Origin: Sophora flavescens | Lineage: Eukaryota > Streptophyta > Magnoliopsida > Fabales > Fabaceae | Direction: 5' to 3' | DNA: 64,000 nucleotides | Assembly (NCBI GenBank): GCA_030762895.1 | Contig: CM061068.1 | Span: 79,385,228 to 79,449,227, forward strand | Part shown: in pieces, positions 46,867-60,717 of the stretch | Numbering within the stretch: the first letter of the stretch is position 1 | How the letters are laid out: each line of letters starts with the position of its first letter | Translations under genes and position numbers: made by a program | The notes under the pieces: model-generated | Told to the model about the DNA's origin: nothing | Databases searched by the model: none | Seen by the model: only the letters and a program-made list of their open reading frames with translations

Positions 46867-47805
46867 TCAAACAATATCGCAATGTTCTACTATAGTTATG
46901 TTTGTAAGTAGTCCATTAATATCTAAAACCTTCTTAACGGTTTCACCTATACTTTTGCTCCGTCTTCCTTCATCTTTAGTAATTAGGTTGTCTTTCATCT
47001 GATCTATTCTCCTTAACCAGGATTCTATGGATTCTCCACACATTCCCAATCCACCTAAAGCCAGATTCTACGACCTTATAGATGGCAAAATAGGTCAATC
47101 CGCCCTAACCCACCATTTACCCGTCAAAAATGGGGCGGGCAAGTTGACCCCGAGCTAAGTAGGTTGAACCTCCCGACCCACCGTGCTTAGCAGTTGACTG
47201 GCAGGTTGGCCCATCAAAATTAACAAATTTAAAAAATATAAAAAAAAATTGAAAGAACAATGTTAACATACAAATATCAACTAAAATATATAAAACATAA
47301 TAAATTACTTTTCAATAGTAGACTAACTAATATATAAATATATTAGTGAATGGAATAAGCTACATATAAATATATATTGTTCTAATGGGTGAGTAATTAT
47401 AAACTAAAATCATATAAATACAAATGTATATATACAAATAATTACTGAATGGGATGAACTAACTAATGGTCTTATGGGTGGGTAAACTAAAAAATAATTA
47501 CACCATAAAAGAAAATGTCTTTATATAAAAAAAAAGGGGCGGCCCTGCCACAACCCTTTTTATGGTGGATTATGTGGGACGGATCAAAACGAGTTGGTGG
47601 GTTGGAGACCTCAAACCAACCCACCAAAAATGACGGGTAAACTGGTTGACCTGTCGAACCGAACTCATTTTGCTATCTCTATATGACCTTTTCTACAATA
47701 GGTGTTACCGAAACTCTCTAATACAAATCATTCATAATCCTATCTTGTCTATTATATCCACTCATCCAACATAACATTATCATCTCTCCTAATATTATAC
47801 ATTTG
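46867..47805 (-). pseudogene. LINE (RTE-type) 3' end remnant, split
   Basis: On the minus strand two pieces, about 47682-47805 and 46867-47077, join across an inserted hAT-like element. They give a decayed version of the region after RT in plant RTE-like LINEs: a MLCWMSGYNRQD piece, then FRWIGNVWR, RRIDQM and GETVKK...NGL. Stops are frequent. The assignment rests on remembered family motifs. Confidence 0.5.
47078..47681. mobile_element. Non-autonomous hAT-like element in the LINE remnant
   Basis: ACGACCTT (left) and ATGACCTT (right), an 8-bp duplication with one change, flank about 604 bp. Ends are inverted (ATAGATGGCAAAA; complement of right ATAGAGATAGCAAAA), and GC-rich subterminal parts contain GGGGCGGG. 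Size and design match the element at 19234. Confidence 0.7.
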
Positions 47806-49201
47806 TTAGCTTAGCATGGAAAATGAATATAATATCATACCAAATTTAAAATCTATTTTAAAAGTCATTTGATGTTGCATATTCTATTACATGTGCTATA
47901 TTTTTTTATATATTGAGGCAATAAATTGAAATATATAAGAATTTTAAAAGTGTTAGTTGCACATATAAGAAAATAAGTGTAAAAAGATTCTACATTTTCA
48001 ATCAAATACATTATTACATATATAATTTTAAAGTAAATATCATAAGAATTAAACATTCTCAATGATACGATAATACATAAATAACTTATGTTGAAAAATC
48101 ATAACACTAATGCCACATCACAATTTAAATTTAAATAAATTACAAGGCTAGACATATATCTCTAATACTCCTTTGTGTTTAGTATGAACATTTTTTACAC
48201 TCTATTTGGTTTAAATGAAAAAGGACGAAAAGAAAAATAGAGAGAAGGGAAAATATGGGGGGAAAATGCATTTTCATTGCTTGATTCTCTTGCAAAAAAG
48301 GATAAAAGAAAACTTTTAGTGGGCCTCGTTAGAGAAGTGTTTCCTCCCAATTTGGGAAGAAAAGAGGAGGATGATGGAAGATTTGGGTAAAAAAACATAA
48401 ACACCCATAACCTATTTATTATATAACATTTTTATTTAAGGATACTCATGTCATTACACAAATATATATTTTTCCTTGTACTTTTTACGCAATCAAACAG
48501 GAAGAGATTTTTTTTTTTGGTTTCTTCCTTTTATTTTGTCTCATTTTTTCTCATTTTCTTTAACTTTCTTTCTAAAAACTAAAGAAAGTGTTAGGAATTA
48601 AAAAATAACAATAAAACAAACAATAATGATATTTGTATATCACAAATTTGACAACTACTGACATCTGGTTGATGACATCCAAAATTATGATCCATAATAT
48701 GTTGAGTTTGATTAATAGATACACCTCTAGTAGATGAGTAATTCATTAATTGATAGTTAGAGAAGTGTTTCCTTCCAATATATAAAATCTTGGTTAATAA
48801 AGTTAATTGAATGATTTACGAGTTATTCAATTTTGATGCATTCGTTAACTAAATCCAATATGTCATTAGTATTAAACTTGGGGTGTTTGTCTAATCTGTA
48901 CCAACCATCTTGTGGCAGCAAGAAATAAGAGCAATTAATTAATTAATTAATTAATTAATTAATTTAAAAATTCAATGGCAAGGATGAAAAAGTGGGAAAC
49001 TTGAGTCTTAACATATTTCTTGTTGTTGTATTTCTTGTCTTTTCTTTTTCCGCCTCATAAACCTCAGTCAGCACAGCAGCATCTCCATTTCATAAACCCT
49101 AAACGCTAACAACATTCATTTCATTGATTCGTTACTATGATCCATCATCACAGTTCATGCTTCATCATCAACCCCTAAAATGAACAAGAATCCAATTGAA
49201 G
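47806..49201. other. Intergenic region and PPR promoter
   Basis: AT-rich, with no gene seen. A (TTAA)n tract lies at 48933-48964. 49000-49201 is the probable promoter and leader of the PPR gene; an upstream ATG at 49180 opens an out-of-frame ORF of about 65 codons overlapping the PPR start. Confidence 0.5.
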
Positions 49202-51498
49202 ATGTTGCTTTTTCTGCGCAACCTCTTCCACAACGCTCGCAGGGCCTCACCCTCAGTAAGCTCCTTTTCTTCCTCAATTCCCCAAAACACTTCCTACCCA
49301 TTTCCCCTTCTCCTTCATCCTTCATCTCCCTCTTCTCAAAATTCAATTTTGGCATGCCCCATGATTTGGTTCTCTAGCTTTCTATGTGTTATCAGATACC
49401 CTTTTACCTCAAAATCTTATTTTGATGATGATGATGATGATATTGATTCCCAATTAGTGCGTAGTTTCTTGCAGCAACAAGTTGGTCACGAAACCGATAC
49501 CATTTTCAATTCGGCATTGGCACCCATTTGGGTGTCTAAGATTTTGGTGAAGCTGAAAGGGGACCCCAAATCAGCCTTGAAGTTCTTCAACTGGGCTGGA
49601 ACCCGAACTGGGTTTTGCCACGCCACCGAGTCGTATTGCATCCTTGCACACATTTTGTTTTGTGGGATGTTTTACCTTGATGCTAGGAAAATCATTAAGG
49701 AGTTGATTTTGTCGAGGAGGGAAATTCCTGGTTGTGATATGTTTGACATGTTGTGGTTCACTAGGGATGTTTGTAGGCCCGGTTTCGGAGTGTTTGATAC
49801 ATTGTTTAGCGTTTTGATTGAGTTGGGGATGCTTGAGGAAGCTAGTCAATGCTTTTGTAAGATGAAGAAGTTCAGGGTTCTGCCAAAAGTGCGGTCCTGT
49901 AATGAGCTTCTGCACAAGCTTTCAAAATCAGGCAAGGGGAAATTGTCAATGAGTTTTTTCAAGGACATGGTTGGGGCTGGCCTTTCGCCCTCAGTTTTCA
50001 CCTATAATATAATGATAGGCTATTTGACCAAAGAAGGGGACTTAGAAACTGCTAGGAGTTTTTTTGAACAAATAAAGCGGATAGGTCTTACACCGGATGT
50101 AGTCACCTATAATTCTCTCATTGATGGGTATGGAAAGGTAGGATTATTAACTGAAGTGATTGTTGTATTTGAGGAAATGAAAGATGCAGGATGTGAACCA
50201 GATGTGATAACTTACAATTCTCTGATTAATTGCTTCTGCAAATTTGAAAGAATTCCTCAAGCTTTTGGGTATTTGCGTGAGATGAAGGCAAGAGGGCTGA
50301 AACCAAATGTTGTAACTTATAGTACACTAATTGATACATTTTGTAAGGCAGGCATGATGCTGGAAGCAATGAAATTTTTGTTGACATGATTCGTGTTGGT
50401 CTTCGACCCAATGAATTTACCTATACGTCCCTAATCGATGCAAATTGTAAAATAGGTGATCTGGATGAAGCATTTAAACTGGCAAGTGAGATGTTGCAGG
50501 CTGGACTTGAGGTGAATATTGTCACCTACACTGCATTACTGGATGGCCTTTGTGAAGATGGTAGAATAAAAGAGGCAGAGGAATTATTTAGGGCATTGTT
50601 GAAAGCTGGAGTGGCTCCTAATCAGCAAATTTATACTTCCCTTGTTCATGGATATATCAAGGCTAAGATGATAGAGAATGCCATGGATACTTTAGAGGAA
50701 ATGAACAAGAAAAACTTCAAACCTGATCTATTGCTGTATGGAACCAAAATATGGGGCCTTTGCAGCCAGAATAAGATACAAGAATCTGAGGCTGTAATAC
50801 AAGAGATGATGGATTGTGGTCTGACCGCTAATAGTTATATATACACAACCCTTATGGATGCGTATTTTAAGGTTGGGAAAACTGCGGAGGCAGTTAATCT
50901 ATTACAAGAAATGCAAGAATTGGGTATCGAGACAACAGTTGTAACTTTTGGCGTACTGATAGATGGTTTATGCAAAAAGGGTTTAGTCCACCAGGCTGTT
51001 GGTTACTTTGACAGCATGACTAGCACTGGTTTGCAACCTAATATAATGATTTTTACCGCTCTAATTGATAGCCTTTGTAAAAATGATTGTGTTGAAGCAG
51101 CCAAGAAGCTGTTCCATGAAATGCTGGATAGGGGAATCAGTCCAGATAAGTTAGTTTACACTGCTTTGATTGATGGGAACCTGAAGCACGGGAATCCTCA
51201 AGAAGCTTTGAGTTTGCGAAACAAAATGGTTGAAATGGGTATGGAGCTAGACCTGCAAACTTATACTTCATTGATTTGGGGGTTTTCTCATTGTGGTCAA
51301 GTACAACAGGCAAAGTCATTCCTGGAAGAGATGCTCGGAAAGGGCATTATTCCTGACAAGGTTCTCTGTATTCGTCTGTTGAGGAAATATTATGAGCTTG
51401 GAGACATCAATGAAGCTCAGTCACTTCATAATGATATGATGAGGAGGGGCCTAATTGCTGGGACTCATGACATAATAGTTCCCTCTGTGCAAACCTGA
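49202..51498 (+). CDS. P-class pentatricopeptide repeat protein with one frameshift
   Basis: Intronless, as usual for PPR genes. The ATG at 49202 begins MLLFLRNLFHNARRASPSV, an Arg/Ser-rich start fitting a mitochondrial targeting peptide. About sixteen 35-residue repeats follow from about 49790, with the VVTYNSLIDGY-type helix and G.EPD-type end. A T run of five at 50375-50379 leaves the frame one base short, giving a TGA at 50387; the repeats continue in the next frame to TGA at 51498. With the shift counted, the length is about 765 residues. P-class PPR proteins bind organelle RNA and act in its stability, splicing or translation. I recall an Arabidopsis relative at At2g02150. Either the allele is a pseudogene or the assembly lost a T. 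Confidence 0.88.
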
Positions 51499-53800
51499 GA
51501 GGGAAAAATGTTTCACGTACTTGGTTTATGTTCCTTATTTTAGTGGCCCACGATCAAGATTATTTCATTTCTGCCAACGTTGGAATAGCTTAATTGAAAT
51601 TAAAAAGATGCATCATTACATAATGGCAACTGCCTATTCTAATTGGCGCATTTTCAAGGAACTCGTTTTCTCATGTTGTAAATCCTGCAGCTTCTGTGAC
51701 TTGCATTTCAATATTCATGTTGTCACATGATCATCTAGACAAGTGTAGCATGATGCTTTCCTGGTTAGAAGAAGTTTTAACTTCCTTAAGTGAGTGGTGA
51801 CCAATTTGGTTAATATTCTAACTAGAAAGCTCTTAATTTTAGGTATTGGACACTTCTTGTATATTCTTAGATTTCTTTTCTCCTTTCAAGTTATATACCT
51901 GGAGAAATTTGTCTTATAGTCTTATTCCTTTTGTTACAGTGCATTTACTTCCAGAACTCTGATACAAATTGGGCAAGCTGAGTGCTTCCCAGTCAGGAAC
52001 TGCAGAATCAATAGTCAGAACAAAGATCATTTACACGGCATATTTAGAGCAGTTCAGCCATAGGGGATGCCCCTTTCACCACTTGGACATACAAGGTGCA
52101 TGATACTAATTCTGGGCATTTTAGTAATTTTAAATTATAATAATGTCAGCACATGCATGATGCAACCATCAAGGACATACCATGTTGTTGGGTGTGGGGA
52201 ACTTGTCCCCCACCGGGGGAAAAAGATTTAACTACCATATATGCGACTTTTCATTTTGTTCTCACAACTTGAGAACATTTGCCCCTAATACAAGGCTGAT
52301 GTGATAAATTCCAAATTTAACAACCTACAGCCAAATGAGCCAATTTATTTCTTTCAAACTTTCACTCAATTCTATTCACATACTGCAAAACTATTAAATG
52401 ATTTCTTGCTTGCTTGGATGATTTAATTTGTGCCCAACTGCCAAAGTCTCCGCAAATACGAAACATCCATGTTTGTGTGCACAGCAAATCCTAGATAGCT
52501 CACAGGTTAACTCCTAAGTCGTTTGAGATGAATTCCCTCTCTTACACACCAAAAGGAAAAATTTCTATTGCACAACATATATTATGGCTTTAACATACAC
52601 AACATTTTCTAGCAGGGAAAATAAAAAGGTTGCCTCCATTGACTAAAATTCTTGGATCCGTCATTGGCAACCAATGTAATGATCTCAAGCATCTTTATTA
52701 GTCATAGGCACTGGACATAAAGTTTCTCTCTGTGTTTTATGATAAAACAGCTTTTCATGTAAAATCTTTCCCAGCTCTGTTAGAGAAGCATCAATTTTGT
52801 GCTTCTATGTATTTCACAATGTAAGCTGAGCACTTACTATTTAACATTTTCCAAGTAGTTCATAAAGTTTCAAAGCAATTTTTATTTTGATAATTGTCAT
52901 TTCTTCTGAATTTATATTGTGGTGTTAGTTTCTTCTCCTGTCTTTAATATATATATATGAACGACATTATTCCCTGTAGTCTAACAAATTGATTTTATTA
53001 TACTAAGAGATTAGAATTTGATACTAGTTTTTTGTTGCTAACTTTTCATGTAAAGGTGTCTATGATTTCTTTCTCCCATATTCCTGCTCGACACTGTGGA
53101 CAGCCCATTCCACTTTATTCTCTTCCTTCTATAATTCAGATTATGCTTTTTCAATCTGAATTTATTCCTGAAATGAACCATCAAAACGTTAAGGTTTTGC
53201 TGTTGTCTAAAAATATGCTTGCAGTCTGCTTAATTAGTCCATCAACTATTCATTGTATTATAAAAACTTTAGAGGACTCGACTTGTGATTGAAATAGGTT
53301 TCTGGTTTTAACTCTGCAACAATCCATATTTTTTTCCCTAACATTTTTGTACATAGGTCTGTAGTAATAAATTGCTATTTCCCTCGCGGGAGTCTTATTC
53401 CAAGCATTACATCATTAACCCTTTCATTTTTTAATCACACTATTCTGGAATCTATTTTCATGAAATATTCAAAAACTGGTTCACTTGTTATACTTTAGTA
53501 GCATTGGTTTTCTACTTACTCTTTTACACCCCCGGACACAGTTGACACCTTAATAATCGTAAGGTGACAATGCGCAATTTACCCTACCTTTTTTTACGGA
53601 GTAATGGAGCATATATGCAATTCTTGGTGCTTGTTTATTGAAATAATTTCTGCCTTATTGGAACATGCTCTTACTTTTAAGTTGATGAGTGATGGGATGC
53701 TGTAAAAGTTTTTGCTTGTCTGTACTGCACTGCATATGACATTTTTTAAGTTCTGTTATGTGTAGTCATGGGGAGCCAATTGAAAACTGAAGTTATTGTA
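51499..53800. other. 3' flank of the PPR gene
   Basis: AT-rich, low coding potential. It may contain a long or spliced 3' UTR. No repeat structure that I recognise. Confidence 0.45.
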
Positions 53801-53841
53801 TTCTAACAAAAACCAACTACTTGTTCTGTTCATGTCAACAG

Positions 53842-54105
53842 GCTGATAATCAGCGGTACTTCATTATCAGGTTGTTCACTCGCGGAGAAGCTGATGAGCT
53901 CTATGCACCAATATATGGTCTCGACTGTTTTGCCTGGTGTCGGTTGTATCTAGGTGGCATTGGCATTGGCATTGGTGGTTACATTGAGGGAGCCAAAAGG
54001 TCTCCAGCTAGAAATTTGTGGTGGACCTTTCCAGTGGGGGGTGGACAGATTCAGGCCTCTCAAGTTCTCTTCCCAATCTTGTATCTAACAAAGACACACA
54101 TATAG
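53842..54105 (+). other. Possible exon downstream of the PPR gene
   Basis: After an acceptor-like TGTCAACAG the sequence is clearly richer in G and C than its neighbours and open for 88 codons, with a GIGIGIGG repeat (GGCATT iterated). No domain is recognised. It may be a 3' UTR exon rather than coding. Confidence 0.22.
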
Positions 54106-56638
54106 CAGCCTCAAACTTATTTCCCCCCCTCCTTTTTCTCTATCACTTTGGTGGTTAAAGTTTGGGGAGTTGAGAGATTGTTGCATTTCAAGGTCAGGAC
54201 ATATCACAAGCTTTAGGGAGGACTGATAGTGGTAATGGTAAATGACTCATCACTTATCAATAAGAGACCACCAGTAGGGACAAGAATGGAGAGATCTCAA
54301 TTCCACAATAAACCTCCAGGGAATGGTGGTGCATATGGAGCAGACTATTTTAGATTTTTGTTAGCAAAAAGAATTTCAGCTCAAATATGTAATGGAAGGA
54401 GCATAGAAACCCTTCATTAAATTTCTACCTACAAGTAACTATGCAACATCAAAGGGTGAAATTTATATTTTTGCCAACGATATTTCTTTCCACATATCTT
54501 GAAAATCTGTCGAAGTTGAAATTATTCATTTGTCTTGACTCTACTTTCCTCCACTGAATGAAATGTTGAGTTCCATCGAACATAAATCATTTTGAATGGT
54601 GTTTAAATAGGAAATATAACAATGGTGAGAGTATTGTCACTTTCAATTGTTTATTCACACTCCTAATTAACCAAGCATGATTTTGTAAAATAAATAACTA
54701 AATTTACGATTAATTAGAAGACAATGTAGATAGATAAGTTATATGAAAGATGTGTTGAAGTATGGAGGCGATGCAAATAAACATGATATGCTTCTTTCAA
54801 CGAAAAACAATTAAGTTCATATTTAGTTTGTCCGAATGACATTCAAAGGAATGGGAATTGAAAATAAAATGAAATCACCTACTTTTTTTTTGGCTGATTA
54901 AATCACCTACTTCACCTACTTGTTATGCTTGATGATGAAATTACTATATCATTTGTCTTTACCACAAAGTCCAATTGTGTTTGTTTTTCAGTTGCAAACT
55001 TAAGTTTGCCCAACGCAACAAATTCTTCCTTGAATCCATTTTTATTACAAAACTGCCATTGCAAACTTAAGTTTGCAATCCTAAATGTAAAACCAAACAT
55101 ACCCTTACTTGCTGTGGTTGTCTAACACAATTCTCCTGTCTAATCTTAGAACTGGCTCCAAAACATTATGGAAAAACTTGGAATTATTTTATTTGATTTG
55201 TCAATTTTGTTACCATGCCTACAAATAATTTTAGTGCAATGAAAATAATACATGGTGGCAGTGGACAGCAGTGGTTGTAGTGAGAGATATGATAATGAAT
55301 GCATGATAATGATGGCGGCAATGACAGTGACCAAGGTGGTGGCAATGAGCCAATGACAGTGACAAAGGTGGTGGAAGAGATTGCAGCACAGATAATTGTG
55401 GCGTGATGGGATATACAATCACAAATCATTTTATAACTGCCAGTTTATGAAGTATGCTTGCAACATAGCATAGCAATACATATACTGACAACTGAAAAAT
55501 GATAATTTAATGCCACCTGGTAAAAAAGTATTCCCTTTCAATTAGTTAATCCACCTGGAGTTAACAAAGTAACAGGATTTAGGTAATTTAATAGTTACCT
55601 AGTCTAATATTTAGTTAATTAATATATGGACTTAATTTACCTACTTCACCGTTGAATGTTGATTCATATAAAAAAAAAATCACTGTTTATTAATTATGTT
55701 TATTTTTCAGGTTAAGTTATACTAGTATTTGGTTAAAAGAAATATACAAACCGTAATGAGAAACATTTTAGTAAACATAGTTTTAGTGAACTTATTCACA
55801 CTTCTTATTAACTAAACATAATTTAGTTTTTTATTTTAAGCAAATAATCATTAGCTCTAATAAAATATATAAGTAGACAATTGTGTCGATCAATATTCTA
55901 ACCCTTTAGTAAGCCATTCATTTTTATATTATTTTTTTATCATTTTCCTTTGGTATTTTTCTATTCAAGCTGCCATGCTTCAGAGGTCAGCTTGCTTCTG
56001 TTGCAATTTTGAACTACCAAAATTATCATCTATCTAGCATTGTTCACCATTGAAACCGTAAGTAATCCATCATAAAGTTTGATGGATCTAAATAAAAATT
56101 ATCAAAGCATGAAATCAAAAGAACAAAAATAAATCTTGATGGAAGTTGAATACACAACTACACAAAATCTTACAATTCAGTCTACAATCACTTCTCAGGA
56201 TTAAACATAGTTTTTTGCATTTGTACAATCAAGGATCAGTATTGTAGCTCACGATTTTACTACACCCCACTATTATAGCCAATTAGTAAAAATTAGTACA
56301 AATATAGTGGGTTTGAACAGTCTACTACTAAAACAGTAAAAAGCCGAAAACATAAACAAGCTTGCCAGTTTCAGCTTCTTGAAGTTCTGCATCGGTTCAC
56401 AAAGCTGATACATACAACTGTACAAGTGCGAACCCAATATCTACAAATATTTACAACCAGACCACACCTTTCAAGGGAAAACTGTATTCTTTTCTATTTC
56501 TTAGGCTAAATACATTTCTCTAAATGTAAAAATGCTATTAAAACTAATTGTATAAAACCGCTGAATACACATGTGATCAAAAGAATGAGGAGGACAAAAT
56601 AAAAATGGGGATCCACTAGTAAAACCTGTCCAATCCTG
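54106..56638. other. Intergenic AT-rich region
   Basis: No gene seen. The 16-bp palindrome GCAAACTTAAGTTTGC occurs twice, at 54994-55009 and 55061-55076. 55300-55380 holds an imperfect tandem repeat of GACAGTGAC.AAGGTGGTGG. Confidence 0.45.
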
Positions 56639-59600
56639 TCACGTGCCTAATCTCTTCGAACCGCATTCGGAGCAGAATTTAGATGTTTCCCTCAAATATT
56701 GAGCCCCGCATTCATCACAATACTTAGCAGGAGTTGGTGGCTGTATTATAAGCAACATGATACAATTCGATATAAGATAAAGTAGTACATACGAAATGTC
56801 AAACTACTACATCATTAAAGCCGACAAATCTGCTCAGGTGTCTCAAATAAACCAAAATTTTATTTATTCTGTTGGCCTTATTCTGTTGGCCTTATGTGTC
56901 ATATTGACTACTAGACATAACAAGGCAGACTAAGTGAATTCTTAATTGTCTGTAGTCTATTAAGAAATCCAAAACAAGTATTTACTTTCAGAACTATATC
57001 TAAATGTTGAAACAAAATGCAAAGGATGATCTCAAAGGCCAAACACAATATGGTAGCTGAGTACAAGCTTAGCAATTAGAGCAATGACATAAAATAGCAT
57101 TAATAATTTGGTCATACCATGCTTTTAGAGGCACAAAATCTATTGCAAAAACATTATCCTCATTTGATAAAAGAAGTTCCATCATCCACATTAAAACAGA
57201 ATCTATCAAATAAACTCACCAGCATGTGCAAGCGTCCTCCAACATGGCCACCTGTGAGTGGCTGTAAGCAAGTCATGTGTTGAGATATTGATGGTGGCTG
57301 GTGAGCGTGAGAGATTTCAGATAGGTGGGAAGGGGGGCCACTTTGATGGTTATGAGAATAGGGCCCTGCATGCTGACTTTGGTGCATAGCTTGATTGTTC
57401 TGGAGAACTGGGTGATACTGTGGTTGATGAGGCAGTGACTGCAAGTGATGTTTGCACGGGGTTTGCTGTTGATTTTGTGGCTGGGGCAAAAAGTTCCCAT
57501 ATAAGGTCAATATGCTCTTGAAATATTATTAAAAATAATAGGAAAAAATGTCCCAAGATCCATCACGTGCACAACCAAAGCAACAGATAGCATAATCAAG
57601 GCACGGACACAAAAGGGTAAACAAACCGGTCAAACCCAATTCCCACAAGTATTGAAACCAAAAACGGAAGGAAAAAAAAGCTAACATCTAGTGCTTTATT
57701 ATAATTTTATTGTCAGTTCATAAGCATAGAGTGACACCAATCACCACAATAAGATACCGGGAAAAGAGTTTATTATTTGATCCAATAGAAGATACTTAAA
57801 TTTAATGGGATAGTTGACATCATCAGCAGTGGACACCCAAAAGAAAAATGTACTGAAGTGGATAAAAGCAGCAATTGCTGACCATTCCATCTGAAGATAA
57901 ACCAAGAGCCAGAAAGTACATATTATATATCACTTACAGAGCGAAATCCTTGAGCCAATGGTGAAGAATTGTCTGCCCCAGGAAAACTCTGTAAAAGAAA
58001 AGTCAAAAGTCAATACCACTTATTCACCCTCTAAATATAGTCTCGTTATCCCATTTAGCATAATTAATTTGGTGACATGTCAATCCTTATTATGAAGATA
58101 GCAGATGACAAAACAATATATTCACAATCAGAGCATGCTAGTAAAATGTACCCAAAAAGAGCGTGCTAGTTTATTATTTTCCGTAATGACACGGAATTGG
58201 AAATTGTGGTTTAGACTTCAGACATTGCACACAAAACTGCAATAGCTCATCTTTTTAGACATATTAATGCAAAGTGAGGCACATCATGCTTACAGGGATA
58301 TCAGGGATATTTGGAAATGAAATTGATGCAGAACGCCTATACTTGTGTCTTGGAGAGTAAAATTTATAATCAGCAGCTGAGATAGCTACTTCATTCCGAC
58401 CTGTCAATCTCTTAAACCTAAAACCAAGAACAATGCAAATTAGACCCAATCTCAAATAAATGCTCAATCTCAATCTCACGAGTCATAACCATGTTTCTTA
58501 TCAGACTCATTGGTAGCTTGAGAATTTACTGAATTTAGTGACAATGATTATGATAATAAAACACAAACTATCAACAGATCAAATATTTTCTTAATGTGGC
58601 ACAGGCAAATTTGGTATCAGAGAGAAATTTTACCAGATTATTTACAAAACTAGTTTCATTGACATAATAAAATTGGACTTGATATGAAAAGAAATTGTCT
58701 GCTTTGTTGCATTTATGAGTCACTTTGGCCCACTGATCTCGGAGGTCATCTAATCATCTTACCATCCTCACCCAAGAATAGCTCGTTATTCTTATTGTTA
58801 GACATATTGCAAATAGAAATAATAATTTCTATCATTAACTAAAGCACCAAAAAGTAGGCCAAACTACATTTGCAACAAGATGAAAGCCACCATTTGCACT
58901 TTCAACCTCGGTCCATTCCCATTATTGTAATCATGCATTTTTACACATAAGGAATTATAGTGAGGGAAAATCATATTAATGCTCGATTGCTTGAACAAAC
59001 CAAAAGCAGATCAGCTGCTAAAGGGCAAAGAATGTTATTAAACTCTTTTACCTAAACAAACCTTGCTAATAAAAAAAAAAAAAAAAGCCACACCACAATT
59101 AAAAGAATATAACAGGAAGGACATAAAGCAACACTCAACTTACCACTCAGCATCATCAATTGGCATGGTGTTTGGTTTTTCAACAATTTTTAAACCATTA
59201 ACTACCACAAAGCGAACACGCTTCTCTTCTTGTATGACTAATTCCGGGAACCTTGTCCTTGTTTCCACAGAAGTCGCCAATTCTCTTCTCTTATATGTAC
59301 ATGGTCCTGTTGAAGAGAAACTCAGATAAAAGATATTAAGTGTTACAACCAATAAGTCATAACCAAAATGTCATGGAAAAAGAAAATGGAAAGAAATCAT
59401 AATCCTTCCTACACAATCTGCCTAGTTGCAAGCACAGACCAAGTACAAACCCCTTTTTACAAGAATATGAAACACTACATGGATGCTTGGATTTGCTTAA
59501 CTTTTAGAGAAAACTTGTTTTTCCTCCCTTTTCGAAAGCTCTGTCAGTAAATTTTTTATTATAAGCTATTTTGAACACATAAGCTATATTGAATACAAAT

Positions 59601-60717
59601 GGTAGAAGGAAAAATGTTTTTACCTTTTTTCGGAAATTTCTTAGCCAGTCTTCTATACAAACCACCAGCTGCTTCAAGGGCTACCCCAATGGTCTTCTCG
59701 CGAATACCATTCAAGGAAGCAAGCCTAATATTAACATCGTTAACCAAAGTTTCATACATATTTGCCACATACATCAAAGGCAGAGCAAAATTTGGGTCCC
59801 CTTCATACTGAATCTCCATTGTCCTCCTCTTACTATTCATTTTGTCTTGCCCGGCGTAATCACCATCGGAATCAGCCACCTCAATCACATGATCATCAAT
59901 AAAATGATCCACAACAATTTGCAGAAACCTCGCCCTGGCAGATTCGATAGGCGAAATATCTAGTCCCAAGTTGAACTAAAATAAGTTCAAGTCAACCCAA
60001 TTTAAATTTTTATCAAATACAAAACCACATATCAAACAATTTCATAAGTTCAAGTATGAAAATACTAAAAACAAGAGTAAATACTCAAATTTGTCCCTGA
60101 GAAAAAATGTGCTCCCAATTTAGTTCTTAAAAAATAAAAAATCTCAACTTGATTCCTAAGATCTGAGTCAAAAAAAATATCTCCCTGAAATATGTCATGA
60201 GAAGGACTCATTCGACCACCGTTTGAGATTTTTAGCGATCAAATTGACATTTTCATTTCATTTCTCAAATACTAAACTGGGGGTGCATTTTTATGAGGAA
60301 GTAAGGAACTAATTTGGATGTTTACTAAAAAAAAAAACAACAGAAAATGTTACCCTCAATGGTGAAGATATCATAAGGGCCCCTGGAAGAGTCATTGGTC
60401 TCGAGACTGGACCTATCTTCATCAACCTCTACACTATGAAGTGGCAAACAACTCCTATGAGATTCGTTCATACAATCCTACAAGACAAAAAAAAAATTAG
60501 AAAAAACTTCATATACTGTGTAAAAATTGAAAAAAATAATAAAAAGGGGAGGGGAGGGGGCACTAACGGCGTCGTGTTGGGCGTTATTGTGGAGGGTATC
60601 TTGGATGTGGTGGGCAGTGGTGGCGGCGTCGACGGCGTTGAGGACGTGGAGAGGGGTGTCGATGAAGGAAGTGGGAGAGTTGAGATTGTAGTGCTGCACC
60701 GGAACCCTAGCTCCCAT
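56639..60717 (-). CDS. Conserved plant protein with C-terminal zinc ribbon, eight exons
   Basis: Exons (minus strand): 60568-60717, 60354-60477, 59624-59959, 59144-59306, 58294-58417, 57938-57988, 57220-57480 and 56639-56740. Introns are GT-AG with matching phases, and the product is 436 residues. It starts MGARVPVQHYNLNSPTSF. The central part (SPIESARARFLQIVVDHFI, then PLMYVANMYETLVNDVNIRL) is probably helical. The tail has Gln/His-rich low complexity (exon 7) and a four-cysteine ribbon, YCDECGAQYL...FCSECGSKR. The exon 3 acceptor is the GACTAG at 59964-59960; the nearer TTTTAG would break the frame. I recall a similar uncharacterised Arabidopsis protein at At2g02148. No function is established; the ribbon suggests a protein or nucleic-acid contact. 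Confidence 0.85.

Noticed and set aside
51521..51730. Small ORF after the PPR gene
   Set aside because: It lies in the probable 3' UTR, with no domain and no sign of its own promoter.
55146..55429. Three overlapping minus-strand ORFs rich in His, Cys and Leu
   Set aside because: They read across an imperfect tandem repeat and have no start context, splice sites or known domain.
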